Shown here piece after piece: positions 24,871 through 32,879 of a DNA stretch of 43,972 nt. The stretch is from Chitinivibrionales bacterium. GTDB lineage: Bacteria > Fibrobacterota > Chitinivibrionia > Chitinivibrionales > WJKA01. A program made the position numbers and the translations under genes. Location of the stretch: contig WJLZ01000184.1 in assembly GCA_014728215.1 (NCBI GenBank), positions 1 to 43,972 on the forward strand. Direction: 5' to 3'. The notes under the pieces are model-generated. The model ran no database searches and was not told the DNA's origin. It saw only the letters and a program-made list of their open reading frames with translations. Each line of letters begins with the position of its first letter. Within the stretch, counting starts at the first letter, position 1.

Positions 24871-24943
24871 CTATGCGCTCCGGCGCATAGATATAATCAA
24901 GCATTTTCCATAGAAGGGATCCAAAGGGATGGAATCCCTTTCC
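24871..24943 (-). repeat. Twin-hairpin repeat R1, copy E (inverted)
   Basis: On the minus strand: head hairpin AAAGGGAT / ATCCCTTT (24923-24941), linker TGGAAAATGCTTGATTATAT, identical over 18 bases to copy B, and tail hairpin CTATGCGC / GCGCATAG (24871-24890), a paired change from the CTATGCCG form of copy B. Confidence 0.85.
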
Positions 24944-25020
24944 ACATGCTATTAATAGTGCTCCAAACTATCTATTAATCCCCTCCATTTTCCATTCATT
25001 TCGAACCATTCCTGAAATAG

Positions 25021-25029
25021 TACCACTAA
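25021..25029 (+). promoter_or_regulatory. TACCACTAA motif upstream of ABC operon
   Basis: TACCACTAATATTACTTA lies 43 bases before the ATG of the binding-protein gene; the following ATTGTATTAACG may include a -10 element. The same nonamer lies upstream of the ECF sigma gene. Confidence 0.35.
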
Positions 25030-25071
25030 TATTACTTACACCCAAATTGTATTAACGATAAGGAGCAGTGT

Positions 25072-26853
25072 ATGCACCCCCTTTTCAAGGAGAATGATAC
25101 ATCCAGCCGGATTGTTTCTCTGGTCACTATTCTTGTAACGGCCTGTGCGCTTTTTATGGCCGGATGTTCCTCAGGTGACCAGGATGTCACCCGGTTCCCG
25201 CGTAACCAGACACTGTATGTCGGTGGTTTTCAGTGGGGCCCGCCCACAACGTTCAATCCCCTGGACGGGATTCCAGCATGGCCCATGACCGGCAATATGA
25301 ACCTTGTCTACGAAACACTCTTTGGCTACAATCAGCTCACCGGGCAACTGGAAGGTATCATCGGTAAAGAATATCGTCTGGAAGACACCTCACTATACGT
25401 AACCTTGAATGAAAATGCAGCATGGCAGGACGGCACTCCGCTTACTGTCGATGATGTTATCTACACATTCCAAATTCATAAAAATTACAACACCCACCTT
25501 CATTCACACTGGAAATATCTCGATGGTATACGAAAAACCGGTGACAACGAAATCGAATTTATCCTCAGTAAAGAAAACTACAACCGGTTTATTGTCCTCG
25601 ATATCATTTCGGTGACACCGATCATACCTAAAAAGGTTTTTGAGCCCCTGGAGACCAAAGGTACCGAGGACATGAGCAGCGATCAGATCCTTACAAAAAT
25701 CAGGAAATTCAGAAACGACAGCCTTCCTCTGGGATCCGGGCCCTATACGCTCTATGCCTATTCGGACCGGAAAATTGTTCTTAAGCGGGTCGATAGTTAC
25801 TGGGGCAATGTGCTTTACGAAGCCAGACAAGCGGCGCCGACCTATATAATTCATCTCTCATTCACCGACAACGACAAATTCAACCTTGCGCTCCAGCAGG
25901 GCGATCTCGACATTTCGCAGACATTCTGCCCGCAAATATGGAACAAATTCAACAAGGGCGTCAAAACATGGTATCCCGAACAGCCATACTATGTTCCGGC
26001 AATAATTCCCTGCCTTCTTATGGGCATGACCAAGGCTCCTTTTGATGATGTTGCTTTTCGCAGGGCCTGTGCTCATGCGATCGACTATGAAAAAATTAAA
26101 ATTGTTGCCATGTATGGCTACTCACCCGACCTTCAGCCCGGATTCATTCTTCCTTTCGGCGCCGAAAAACCGTATTATTCAACCGAAGATGCAGAAAAAT
26201 ACGGTGCTGCTTTCAATACCCAAAAGGCTCGGGAAATTCTGAAAGAGGCGGGGTATTCCTGGGGCGAGGACAGTCTTTTAATCGATCCTTCGGGCAACAA
26301 AATCCGCACGCTCAATGCTACCTGTCCCAGCGGCTGGACAGACTGGGAGACCACCGTTAAAATAGCGGTAACCGGGCTCCGGGATATCGGTGTCGATGTT
26401 CGCGAGAGATTTTTGGAATATCCGATCTGGGATAAAAACCTCAAAAACGGGCTGTTCGATTTTACCATGCGGACCCCGCACCCGGAACTGTCGCCTTCGT
26501 GCCCATGGATACGTTTTGAAAAAGTGATGTCATCCAGGCACTGGGCTCCGGTGGGTCAGGTTATGTACGAAAATGAGGGCCGCTATAAAAACGCCGCCGC
26601 GGATTCGCTTCTTTTAGCACTTCCGGAGTTGAGCGATGATGCCGCTATTAAAGAAGCTTATCATGAATTGAACCGGCTTTTCATGCAGGAGATGCCGGCT
26701 ATTCCCCTGATGTACCGTCCGTGGCATTTTTATCAGTTCAGCACGAAACACTGGGAAAATTTTCCTACCAGCGATGACCCCTATGCACCGCCGCAATGTC
26801 TGATGGTTGGTGCGGGTGTGAAAGCACTCTGGCAACTGGATCCGCAAAAGTGA
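25072..26853 (+). CDS. Family 5 ABC solute-binding lipoprotein (probable oligosaccharide binder)
   Basis: A 593-residue SBP_bac_5 protein. The signal peptide ends in a lipobox FMAGC (Cys32, followed by SSGD), so it is anchored to a membrane. Family landmarks: LVYETLFGYN, VTLNENAAWQDGTPLTVDDV with YTFQIHKNY, LPLGSGPYTL, FTDNDKFNLALQQGDLDIS, FRRACAHAIDYEKI and AREILKEAGY. The family is named for oligopeptides, but close relatives in cellulolytic bacteria, archaea and Thermotoga bind cello- and manno-oligosaccharides. The cellulase and cellobiose phosphorylase context makes cellodextrins the likely ligand; this is inference. AAGGAG precedes the ATG. It starts a five-gene importer operon and its stop overlaps the possible GTG start of the next gene. 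Confidence 0.92.
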   Translation: MHPLFKENDTSSRIVSLVTILVTACALFMAGCSSGDQDVTRFPRNQTLYVGGFQWGPPTTFNPLDGIPAWPMTGNMNLVYETLFGYNQLTGQLEGIIGKEYRLEDTSLYVTLNENAAWQDGTPLTVDDVIYTFQIHKNYNTHLHSHWKYLDGIRKTGDNEIEFILSKENYNRFIVLDIISVTPIIPKKVFEPLETKGTEDMSSDQILTKIRKFRNDSLPLGSGPYTLYAYSDRKIVLKRVDSYWGNVLYEARQAAPTYIIHLSFTDNDKFNLALQQGDLDISQTFCPQIWNKFNKGVKTWYPEQPYYVPAIIPCLLMGMTKAPFDDVAFRRACAHAIDYEKIKIVAMYGYSPDLQPGFILPFGAEKPYYSTEDAEKYGAAFNTQKAREILKEAGYSWGEDSLLIDPSGNKIRTLNATCPSGWTDWETTVKIAVTGLRDIGVDVRERFLEYPIWDKNLKNGLFDFTMRTPHPELSPSCPWIRFEKVMSSRHWAPVGQVMYENEGRYKNAAADSLLLALPELSDDAAIKEAYHELNRLFMQEMPAIPLMYRPWHFYQFSTKHWENFPTSDDPYAPPQCLMVGAGVKALWQLDPQK

Positions 26854-26861
26854 ATACCGGT

Positions 26862-27881
26862 ATGACATTATCACCCCGTTCTCGCTATATGTTCCGTCGT
26901 GTCGGATGGTACTCTCTGACCCTGTTCGTGGCACTGTTTCTCAATTTCATGCTTCCACGGCTCGGGCCTGCCAATCCGATTGACACGATCATGACCAAAC
27001 TGAGCAGTCCCGGAATGGATTCGCAGGCATATCTACGGATTTACAAATCATATGTGCAGGAATTCAGCCTTGACAAGCCGATTTCCATGCAGTTTTTCAC
27101 CTATGTTGGAAAATTTCTCAAAGGCGATCTGGGAGTATCCTTTACCAAGTACCCGCTCAGAGTAAACGAGATTATCGTCAATGCTCTTCCCTGGACCCTT
27201 GCACTTCAAATTCCAGCCTTGCTTCTGGGGTGGATTGTCGGGAATGTTCTGGGAGCACTTGCAGCCTATAAACGGGGCCTTTTTGACAAGGGGCTCTACC
27301 CGCTTGCGCTGTTTTTCAGCTCGATCCCCTATTTCTGTTTTGCGATCGTTCTGGTTTTTGTTTTTGCAATTCAGCTTCAATGGTTCCCTGCCATGGGCGC
27401 CTATGGCAATGATATGCTCCCGAGCTTCTCCTTTGCTTTCTTCGGAAGTGTTCTCACTCATTACACGCTTCCCTTTCTTTCGCTGTTCCTTATTCTTGTA
27501 GGCGGACAGGCGATCGGTATGCGGTCGATGGCGATTTACGAACTGGGCACCGATTATGTGGGATATGCAAAGATGCTGGGTATCGGCGAAGGGACTATTG
27601 TCCGCTATGTTTTTCGCAATGCCATGCTCCCCCAGCTTACCGGTCTGGCGCTGTCGCTGGGTATGATGGTAGGTGGTGCGCTCATCACGGAAATTGTGTT
27701 TTCCTATCCGGGTATCGGACTAACCCTTTTTACTGCTATAAGAGAGAGCGATTACCCGGTGATTCAGGGGTGTACGCTTCTTTTGACACTGTGTGTTCTG
27801 GCGGCGAATTTCGGGATAGATATTCTCATCGGCATTTTAGACCCGCGAATCAAAGCGGCACAGGAGGCGGGTAACGCATGA
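26862..27881 (+). CDS. ABC importer permease, DppB type
   Basis: About 339 residues from ATG at 26862 (MTLSPRSRYMFRRVGWYSLT); a GTG at 26850, overlapping the previous stop, is equally possible. Six membrane segments are expected: about WYSLTLFVALFLNFMLP near the start, ALPWTLALQIPALLLGWIVG, LYPLALFFSSIPYFCFAIVL, LPFLSLFLILVGGQAIG, LALSLGMMVGGALITEIVF and the C-terminal VLAANFGIDILIGI. The large periplasmic loop after the first helix and the EAA-type loop TDYVGYAKMLGIGEGTIVRY are typical of DppB/OppB permeases. It should pair with the next gene to form the membrane channel for the substrate held by the binding protein. The start of the next gene overlaps by four bases (ATGA). Confidence 0.93.
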   Translation: MTLSPRSRYMFRRVGWYSLTLFVALFLNFMLPRLGPANPIDTIMTKLSSPGMDSQAYLRIYKSYVQEFSLDKPISMQFFTYVGKFLKGDLGVSFTKYPLRVNEIIVNALPWTLALQIPALLLGWIVGNVLGALAAYKRGLFDKGLYPLALFFSSIPYFCFAIVLVFVFAIQLQWFPAMGAYGNDMLPSFSFAFFGSVLTHYTLPFLSLFLILVGGQAIGMRSMAIYELGTDYVGYAKMLGIGEGTIVRYVFRNAMLPQLTGLALSLGMMVGGALITEIVFSYPGIGLTLFTAIRESDYPVIQGCTLLLTLCVLAANFGIDILIGILDPRIKAAQEAGNA

Positions 27882-28711
27882 AACAGTTCAAAGCACTCCT
27901 TACATCCCCCGCTTTTCTTATCGGTACGAGCCTTTTTGTCCTATGCCTGTTTCTTTCCATTGCCTATCCTTTGATAACGTCAACCGACCCCTTTGCCCGG
28001 GTTGGATATCCTTTCGAGCAGCCATCATTGAAATACTGGCTTGGCACCAATGCCGAAGGCCAGGATATGCTGGCACAGATTTTGTTCGGTCTGAGAGCTT
28101 CGATGTTCGTCGGCATTACAGCCGGTTTGATTGCAACGATACTTGGAACGCTTATCGGCATCACCGGTGGTTACAGCGGAGGACTTCTTGACAATATACT
28201 GACAATGGCAACGAATCTGCTCCTGGTGATCCCCTCGCTTATTATTCTTATTCTTATCACCACCAGTATCGAAAAACGATCCCTGGTGCTCGTTGCGCTG
28301 ATTATCGGCGCCACGACCTGGACCTGGACCGCCCGTGCGGTCCGTGCTCAGGCGGCAAGCCTCAAAAACCGCGAACATGTCCATCTTGCAAAGCTTAACG
28401 GTGCAGGCACCCTGTCGATCCTTATCCTGCAGATTCTTCCCTATATGCTTTCCTACGTGTTTATGGCATTTGTCATGCAGATGGCTACCGGGATACTCAG
28501 TGAAGCTGCGATCAGTATGCTCGGGCTTGGCCCCTATGATACAGTGACGCTTGGCCAGATTCTTCATTATGCACAACGAACCGAAGCTTTGATCAACGGA
28601 AACTGGTGGGCATTCCTTCCCGCCACAATCATGGTAACGGTCATCGCATTCTCGCTCTATCTTGTAAACACCGCCATGGAAGGCATTTTCAATCCGCGGT
28701 TGAGGAAATAG
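27878..28711 (+). CDS. ABC importer permease, DppC type
   Basis: A 277-residue partner permease. An N-terminal helix (FLIGTSLFVLCLFLSIAYPL) and the short loop YWLGTNAEGQDMLAQILFGL, a hallmark of DppC/OppC subunits (LGTD..G.D...R...G.R), precede five more helices. The EAA loop is AQAASLKNREHVHLAKLNGAG, which docks on the ATPases. ILSEAAISMLGLGP is another family mark. Start and stop overlap or abut neighbours (ATGA before, four bases to the next gene), so all five genes are one transcript. Confidence 0.93.
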   Translation: MKQFKALLTSPAFLIGTSLFVLCLFLSIAYPLITSTDPFARVGYPFEQPSLKYWLGTNAEGQDMLAQILFGLRASMFVGITAGLIATILGTLIGITGGYSGGLLDNILTMATNLLLVIPSLIILILITTSIEKRSLVLVALIIGATTWTWTARAVRAQAASLKNREHVHLAKLNGAGTLSILILQILPYMLSYVFMAFVMQMATGILSEAAISMLGLGPYDTVTLGQILHYAQRTEALINGNWWAFLPATIMVTVIAFSLYLVNTAMEGIFNPRLRK

Positions 28712-28715
28712 CACT

Positions 28716-29687
28716 ATGCCGTTACTCGAAACAGACAAACTTTCGCTTCATTACAAAACCCGTATCGGCGAGAAGGTTCATGCGGTTGATGGTGTTTCAT
28801 TTGCCCTTGATTCCGGACGGGTCCTGGGTGTAGCCGGCGAATCGGGGTGCGGGAAATCGACTCTGGTGAACGGTATTATGGGACTGTTCCTTCCTCCGCT
28901 CTATTATTCATCGGGAGCGGTTTCCATCGATGGTATCAACATTATCGGGATGGAGCCTGAGCGCCTTCGAAAAGATATTCTTGGCAAACGCATTTCGATA
29001 ATCCCTCAGGGTGCACTGAATTCTCTTAATGCCACCCGTAAAATAAAGAATTTTGCCTGTGATGTCATGCGGTGCCATGAACCGGACCTGGACAAACCGT
29101 CAATAATCAAACGCTTGACCGAACGGTTCGAAGCGATCGGGCTGGACAAACGGGTTTTGGACGCCTATCCCCTGGAGCTGTCGGGCGGGATGAAACAGCG
29201 GGTTGTGATCGGTATATCCACAATCATGAATCCCCGGGTGGTGATTGCCGATGAACCATCGTCGGCACTTGATGTTTCCACACAAAAAGCGGTAATCACC
29301 CTTCTTCTCGACCTTATGCGACAGGATATTATCGGCAGCATGATATTTATCACCCATGAGCTTCCGTTGCTCTATCATATCGCCAATGATATCGCGATAA
29401 TGTATGCCGGAGAATTTGTGGAAACCGGTACGCGTGACCAGATAATCCACGATCCCCGCCACCCCTACACTCGTGCACTGATGGATTCGATGCTCTTGGC
29501 CGAGGAAGGGTCACGGGAGAAAAAGCCGACAGCGCTCCCCGGTGCGCCGCCCAATCTCAAGAAAAAAATGGAGGGATGCCGTTTCGCTCCCCGGTGCCCT
29601 GTGGCAAACAAAGCAACCTGCCCGATGAACCGTCAGGAAATGAAAACAGTGGCCGATCGCCTTGTGAGGTGCGAATATGCAAAATAG
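28716..29687 (+). CDS. ABC importer ATPase, DppD type
   Basis: A 323-residue nucleotide-binding subunit. Walker A is GESGCGKST (residues 41-49), the signature LSGGMKQRVVI and Walker B VVIADEPSSALD are intact, and the switch His lies in MIFITHELPLL. After the ATPase core is the oligopeptide-transporter C-terminal extension (HPYTRALMDSM, ALPGAPPNL) with four cysteines (GCRFAPRCPV, ATCPMN, VRCEY) in the pattern that binds an iron-sulphur cluster in relatives. GAGGAAAT precedes the ATG. It works with the following ATPase as a heterodimer on the cytoplasmic face. Confidence 0.95.
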   Translation: MPLLETDKLSLHYKTRIGEKVHAVDGVSFALDSGRVLGVAGESGCGKSTLVNGIMGLFLPPLYYSSGAVSIDGINIIGMEPERLRKDILGKRISIIPQGALNSLNATRKIKNFACDVMRCHEPDLDKPSIIKRLTERFEAIGLDKRVLDAYPLELSGGMKQRVVIGISTIMNPRVVIADEPSSALDVSTQKAVITLLLDLMRQDIIGSMIFITHELPLLYHIANDIAIMYAGEFVETGTRDQIIHDPRHPYTRALMDSMLLAEEGSREKKPTALPGAPPNLKKKMEGCRFAPRCPVANKATCPMNRQEMKTVADRLVRCEYAK

Positions 29688-30456
29688 CAACCATTTGATG
29701 ACTGCTCGTGATGTGAGCTGTATATTCGGCCATGGGAAAAATGCAGTCGCTGCAGTCGACAATGTTTCTTTTCATATCAGCAGTGATGAAATCGTTTCGA
29801 TTGTGGGAGAATCAGGCAGCGGTAAAACATCACTTGCCCGTCTCATGCTGCGGCTTTACCCGATTACCAGCGGCGACCTGCATTTTAAAAGTACCCCGGT
29901 AACCGAACACGGTAATTACTGGCGTTGGGTGCAGGCCGTATTTCAGGATCCCTTCAGCTCGTTCAATCAATTCTTTACTGTTCGGAGCCAGATGAAAAGC
30001 TGTTTCAAGCTGCTGGATACGACCATTCCGGAACAAGAGAAACAGGATCGTATCGATAAAGCGTTTCGTATGGTAAACCTCGACCCCGGTGAAATAAAAG
30101 GTAAATTTCCTTTCGAGCTTTCGGGGGGTCAAATGCAGCGCCTGCTCCTTGCCCGGATATTTCTTATTCGTCCGAGCATTTGCATTGCCGATGAACCGAC
30201 ATCGATGATCGACGCGTGCAGCAGAGCAACGATCCTTGAGCTTCTTTTGGATCTCAAGCGCGAGCTTGCCATGAGTATCATTTTTATTACCCATGATATC
30301 GGTCTCGCCTATCATGTCAGCGATCGAATATTTGTTATGCGACGGGGTGCGATTGTGGAGCAGGGCGTGCCTGACAACGTGATTTTGAATCCGCAGCACG
30401 AGTATACGAAAAAGCTTCTGAAAGATATACCGGTACTGAATCGGGAATGGATATAA
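29677..30456 (+). CDS. ABC importer ATPase, DppF type
   Basis: A 259-residue second ATPase. Walker A GESGSGKT (44-51), Q-loop FQDPFSSFNQFF, signature LSGGQMQRLLLARI, Walker B ICIADEPTSMIDA and switch IIFITHDIGLAYH are all present. It is short compared with the usual 320 residues: the C-terminal cysteine-bearing extension of DppF proteins is missing and the protein ends soon after HEYTKKLLKDIPVLNREWI. Its start overlaps the end of the previous gene by 11 bases. It closes the importer operon; no terminator hairpin is obvious after it. Confidence 0.93.
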   Translation: MQNSNHLMTARDVSCIFGHGKNAVAAVDNVSFHISSDEIVSIVGESGSGKTSLARLMLRLYPITSGDLHFKSTPVTEHGNYWRWVQAVFQDPFSSFNQFFTVRSQMKSCFKLLDTTIPEQEKQDRIDKAFRMVNLDPGEIKGKFPFELSGGQMQRLLLARIFLIRPSICIADEPTSMIDACSRATILELLLDLKRELAMSIIFITHDIGLAYHVSDRIFVMRRGAIVEQGVPDNVILNPQHEYTKKLLKDIPVLNREWI

Positions 30457-30524
30457 ATAATTCCTGTGAACGGTGGGGCAATGTTTAGGCACTAAATGGG
30501 TAGCAGGCGGCAGAGAATGAACCC

Positions 30525-30544
30525 ACGAGGTCATGAGCGCACGA
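30525..30544 (+). repeat. 20-bp intergenic repeat, copy 2
   Basis: ACGAGGTCATGAGCGCACGA, two changes from copy 1. It lies between the importer operon and the first outer-membrane gene, and a spurious N-terminal extension of that gene would read through it. Confidence 0.75.
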
Positions 30545-30566
30545 AAGTGAAGAATAGTTTCTATAC

Positions 30567-30573
30567 AAAGGAG
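30567..30573 (+). promoter_or_regulatory. Ribosome binding site that fixes a TTG start
   Basis: AAAGGAG lies nine bases before TTG at 30583. It moves the start of the outer-membrane gene from ATG 30496, which has no binding site and codes for repeat-derived residues, to TTG 30583, after which a normal signal peptide follows. Confidence 0.75.
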
Positions 30574-30582
30574 ATTTTACGG

Positions 30583-32856
30583 TTGTTTAGTATACACCAT
30601 AATCTTATACAGGCGATAGCATTGGCAGGAATTTTGTTTTCGACTGCAGCATTGTCCGCTGCCGGAGAAAGCAAAGAAGAGCGGCTCGATTCGCTTGAAA
30701 ATAAAATTGACAATTTAGAGAAAAGTGTCCTTTCCACATTGCTTTTTGGCGGGTCTTCACCGGTTTCTTTCTCCGGTGAGGCCCGCCTGAAGCTACAATA
30801 TCATCATTTTGAAAAATATCCGGAATTCATGCGGGATGACCGCTCGTGGCTTCAGGCAAACTGGGAAGGTAACGAATCACTGGTTCGCCTGGGCATGGTG
30901 GTCAGGGCTAATCGTAACACGGTGCTGTGGGCCAAGCTGGGATTCCAGCATACGCTTCCCGGTGTCTGGACAAATGAATACACCGGCGATACTCTCGCAC
31001 AGTATCGTCATGACAAAGGCGATAACCAGGCAAGTATTCACGAAGACATGTGCGCCGGAATTGCACTTCGTACCGTACCGGCATCGTTCTGGCTGAAAAT
31101 GGGCGCTGTCCACTGGATCGAAGCGTCCCCCTTTACGATTTGGAAATCGCAACCGCGAACGTTTGCCTGGGACTATCTCCCCTACGAAATCGAACAGCCG
31201 ATTGCACGGTATTACGAATACAACATTGCAAAGGGTGAAAAAACCGGCCGGGCGGCATGGAATAAAAAGGCATTCCAGGGAATAAATCTTGAAAGTATCA
31301 ACCTGCCCGCAGATCTTTATTTCAATTTCCTCTATGGCACCTTCGAGCGATACGACAATTTCGAACGGGAGTATATCGATTTCAGTAACGACCTGGCTTA
31401 TGCCGGGGAACTCACTGAAGCTAAGGGACGGGGAATTGGCGATACCTACCGCCATATCATTCATGGCCGGGTCGCAAAGGACAATGCGTTCCTCAACCTT
31501 ACCCCGGGATTGAATTACCTTACAATGGTTTACCGGAAAGATTTGATTAATCTCAGCCCGTTCCTCAAGGTTTTTGGTACGCAGCGAGCAGGTAACCGGG
31601 CTTTCTTCAAAGAGCCTTCGGTATTTTCCGCAGACCTGCGAGGGAAGTTACTCGAAAAACTGGGATTCCATCTTGATATCGCCAGCTCAGTCATCGACAC
31701 ATCGTTTTTCAGCTACGACTCGACCGGCTTCGATACTGAAACACAAAAAAACATTGTTACCCGGACCGATGAAAACCGTAAATCCGTTCCCAGAATAGCA
31801 TTCTACTCACAAATAAAGAGCGATTACGGTATCCCCATCCAGGCCGATATCGCCGTCGTTCCCAAAGGTTTTTATTCTCCTCTGTCATTTGCTCCACCGA
31901 TGGATGCATTCTTTCCCTTCGGTTCCAACCTTGTAGGACCCGGGAAGTTTGTGGCGCGAGGCGAAGGATCTCCCTATGTGCAGAATATGGCAGGTATCAA
32001 TGTGTCGGTTGTGCCGAAACTCAAGGGTTACGGTCATCTCAGATTTACCTATGGCCAGCATTTTCAGCTTGAAAAAGCCCGCGACCTTCTCTATTTTCCC
32101 TACCGGCTTAACGGGCAGGACCTGTTCAACCTGTTCCACTCTTCCTATAATCGATGGGGAAATAATCTTGTCGACCACTCCATGAACGGAGAATACAGCA
32201 AACGTTTGGGTGATGAGAGCTACCATACCAAGGAATACGGTTCTCCGGTCGGTTTTGCCGGCGGTGGGATGCGCAGCGATTATTTGAATATCTATGAGGG
32301 GTTCGTGCCCTATCAAAGTGCAGCAGAAGCCGATTCAAACCTCAATGACATATCGACAATTTTCACCCGTTCACCCTTTGTGCCTCAACACAAAAAATAC
32401 ACATTCAATTTCGAATTAGATGCTGCATATGATATCGGCAGCTACATAGGTTATGATAAAGACCTCTTTATCAGTGGCTATTTTGCGCTCAATGGCGTAT
32501 CGACAGCATTCAAGCCCCTTGCTTTCAATGATGAAAGTGACGATATGCTCCTGTGGGGAACCTATTTCCGATTCGAGCCTGCCATTGCATTGACAAAGAG
32601 TTTCTACCTCCTGGGGCTTGCCGGATTCGAGAACTGGCGTTCACAAAAGGCATACATGCAGGATACCAGCGGAGTGGCAGTTCATAAACCGATCGATTTT
32701 ATGGATATGGCCTTTGGTCTCGGATTTGACTGGGATATCTTTTCCCGTGTAGGACTTCACGGACGGGCTAAATGGATGAAACACGACGATGTCAATTTTC
32801 CTGATAATAACTGGGAAACACCGATACTATCAACAGAAATAAAGATGTGGTTTTAG
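30583..32856 (+). CDS. Outer-membrane beta-barrel protein with N-terminal coiled coil (1)
   Basis: About 757 residues from TTG at 30583 (read as Met, then FSIHHNLIQAIALAGILF). Signal peptide ends near LSAAGES. A short coiled coil follows (EERLDSLENKIDNLEKSV), then a long beta-rich barrel with many aromatic strand ends (GEARLKLQYHHFEKY, WLQANWEGNESLVRLGMVVR, YGHLRFTYGQHFQLEK, FNFELDAAYDIGSYIGY) and a final strand ending TEIKMWF, with the terminal Phe expected for assembly by the BAM machinery. I do not know a named family. Size and layout suggest a large porin or channel. It lies between a sugar-type ABC importer and cellulose-active enzymes, so a role in oligosaccharide passage is plausible but unproven. 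Confidence 0.8.
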   Translation: MFSIHHNLIQAIALAGILFSTAALSAAGESKEERLDSLENKIDNLEKSVLSTLLFGGSSPVSFSGEARLKLQYHHFEKYPEFMRDDRSWLQANWEGNESLVRLGMVVRANRNTVLWAKLGFQHTLPGVWTNEYTGDTLAQYRHDKGDNQASIHEDMCAGIALRTVPASFWLKMGAVHWIEASPFTIWKSQPRTFAWDYLPYEIEQPIARYYEYNIAKGEKTGRAAWNKKAFQGINLESINLPADLYFNFLYGTFERYDNFEREYIDFSNDLAYAGELTEAKGRGIGDTYRHIIHGRVAKDNAFLNLTPGLNYLTMVYRKDLINLSPFLKVFGTQRAGNRAFFKEPSVFSADLRGKLLEKLGFHLDIASSVIDTSFFSYDSTGFDTETQKNIVTRTDENRKSVPRIAFYSQIKSDYGIPIQADIAVVPKGFYSPLSFAPPMDAFFPFGSNLVGPGKFVARGEGSPYVQNMAGINVSVVPKLKGYGHLRFTYGQHFQLEKARDLLYFPYRLNGQDLFNLFHSSYNRWGNNLVDHSMNGEYSKRLGDESYHTKEYGSPVGFAGGGMRSDYLNIYEGFVPYQSAAEADSNLNDISTIFTRSPFVPQHKKYTFNFELDAAYDIGSYIGYDKDLFISGYFALNGVSTAFKPLAFNDESDDMLLWGTYFRFEPAIALTKSFYLLGLAGFENWRSQKAYMQDTSGVAVHKPIDFMDMAFGLGFDWDIFSRVGLHGRAKWMKHDDVNFPDNNWETPILSTEIKMWF

Positions 32857-32879
32857 TGCATATTTAAGGAGTAATATAA

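Larger units (their letters stand above)
24452..25071. other. Repeat-rich gap between regulator and ABC operon
   Basis: No gene is supported in these 620 bases. They hold, in order, R1 copy D (24502-24571), a C-rich stretch (24560-24600), R2 copy 2 (24651-24810), inverted R1 copy E (24871-24943), a TACCACTAA motif (25021) and the AAGGAG binding site of the importer gene. Confidence 0.7.
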
